NCBI GenBank assembly: GCA_900552935.1
Contig: USBN01000002.1
Location: 1-64,000, forward strand
Origin: an uncultured Coriobacteriaceae bacterium
Lineage (GTDB): Bacteria; Actinomycetota; Coriobacteriia; Coriobacteriales; Atopobiaceae
Length of the DNA: 64,000 bases
Direction: 5' to 3'
Shown: positions 63,486 through 64,000 of the stretch, piece after piece
Numbering within the stretch: position 1 is the first letter of the stretch
How the letters are laid out: every line of letters starts with the position of its first letter
Program-made: the position numbers and the translations under genes
Notes under the pieces: generated by a model
The model's database searches: none
The model's input: only the letters and a program-made list of their open reading frames with translations
Told to the model about the DNA's origin: nothing

Positions 63486-64000
63486 AGCAGCGCCGCGCTG
63501 ACCCTGGTAGTGGCTCCCGAGACCGGCAGAGCCATACGGACGCTCGGCCGGGCTCGACATGCGCTCGAAAGATATCTGCCCGATACGCATGCCCGGATGA
63601 AGCACGATGGGCAGCGTAGCGACGTTGGAGAGCTCAAGCGTGATCTCTCCATCCCAACCCGGATCGACATAGCCAGCGGTTGAGTGAATCATGAGGCCGA
63701 GGCGGCCCAGCGTCGATTTGCCCTCGAGTTTGCCGAGGATGTCATCGGGCACGGCGATGCGCTCGAGCGTCGTGCCAAGCACGAACTGTCCAGGATGCAG
63801 CACGAACTGCCCGCCCTCGGGGACCACAACCTCCTCGGTGAGGTCCGGCTGGGGCAGCGTCGGGTCGATGTAGGCGTGCGTGGAGTTGCGGAAGACCCTG
63901 AAGCTCGAGCCAAGACGCACGTCTACCGAAGCCGGCTGGACATCCTCCATGTCGAGCGGCTCGATGACGATACGGCCGGCGGTCATCTCGGCCTTGATGT
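63462..64000 (-). CDS. dcd: dCTP deaminase (5' end beyond window)
   Basis: The frame is open to base 64000 (residues ...IKAEMTAGRIVIEPLDMEDVQ), so only a few N-terminal codons are missing. Family motifs: PASVDVRLGSSFRVF, the catalytic-region EGKSTLGRLGLMIHSTAGYVDPGWDG, the Glu in ITLELSNVATLP, and the C-terminal SHYQGQRGAAAA. The HSTAGYVDPGW wording matches actinobacterial Dcd, of which the Mycobacterium enzyme is bifunctional (dCTP to dUMP); bifunctionality here is inference. It provides dUMP for thymidylate synthesis. Confidence 0.93.
   Translation of the reverse strand, partial: IKAEMTAGRIVIEPLDMEDVQPASVDVRLGSSFRVFRNSTHAYIDPTLPQPDLTEEVVVPEGGQFVLHPGQFVLGTTLERIAVPDDILGKLEGKSTLGRLGLMIHSTAGYVDPGWDGEITLELSNVATLPIVLHPGMRIGQISFERMSSPAERPYGSAGLGSHYQGQRGAAAAHTLTR

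Overview
This is a GC-rich bacterial chromosome segment. The gene set points to the Actinobacteria, class Coriobacteriia (Olsenella/Atopobium-like), by inference from protein character only. Pointers are MurT/GatD lipid II amidation, a Gls24/Asp23 cluster, a FeoB-associated Cys-rich protein, a GlnR-like orphan regulator, long ABC permeases with large extracellular inserts, and Ser/Ala/Pro-rich secreted protein termini. Nearly all genes are housekeeping. I see no prophage, no transposase, no rRNA, no complete tRNA and no CRISPR array. Both ends cut genes: a short C-terminal tail at 1-129 and dcd at 63462-64000.

Layout. 282-2078 encodes a DXS-family enzyme with an altered acceptor site. 2.2-8.4 kb is a minus-strand DNA-metabolism stretch (NdpA-like protein, RNase HI, DNA polymerase I, endonuclease III). 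8.5-12.4 kb holds a membrane-anchored NodB deacetylase and type III glutamine synthetase. 12.9-20.1 kb mixes serB, transporters (HdeD-like, MntP, UMF1-type MFS) and hydrolases. 20.3-26.5 kb holds a MacB-like ABC fusion, a PTH2-type peptidyl-tRNA hydrolase, a Cof phosphatase and PepT. The 800-bp gap 26464-27263 precedes a 736-aa DUF3825-like protein and carries two 119-bp elements that align without gaps and show compensatory changes in their arms. ligA, an HtrA protease and a GlnR-like regulator follow, then a three-gene polar amino-acid ABC transporter and glnA (34-40 kb), which reads as a nitrogen-assimilation neighbourhood. 40.2-44.3 kb is a compact operon (CydDC-like fused exporter, nitrous-oxide-stimulated-promoter protein, FeoB-associated protein). 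44.6-50.8 kb runs on the plus strand (ABC ATPase plus coiled-coil FtsX permease, flippase-like protein). 51-64 kb holds aspS, metY, a GH3 lipoprotein, an M20 amidohydrolase, the AmaP-DUF2273-Asp23-MurT-GatD cluster, a YebC-family regulator, lgt and dcd.

How the genes connect. Two glutamine synthetases (type III and type I), a glutamine-type ABC transporter and the GlnR-like regulator suggest coordinated nitrogen control; the glnA promoter has GTAAC half-sites at 11-bp spacing abutting a poor -35. MurT-GatD with the Asp23/AmaP scaffold, Lgt, the NodB deacetylase, the GH3 enzyme and the flippase form an envelope theme. Intergenic regions repeatedly carry short degenerate tandem repeats whose unit differs from locus to locus, plus palindromes with a GGGAC centre beside ligA.

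The strongest novelty candidates are the twin covarying 119-bp elements (26731-26849 and 26912-27030), the DXS homologue lacking three phosphate-binding residues, the ABC permease with an extracellular N-terminal domain, and a tRNA 3'-end relic between duplicated dcd tails.
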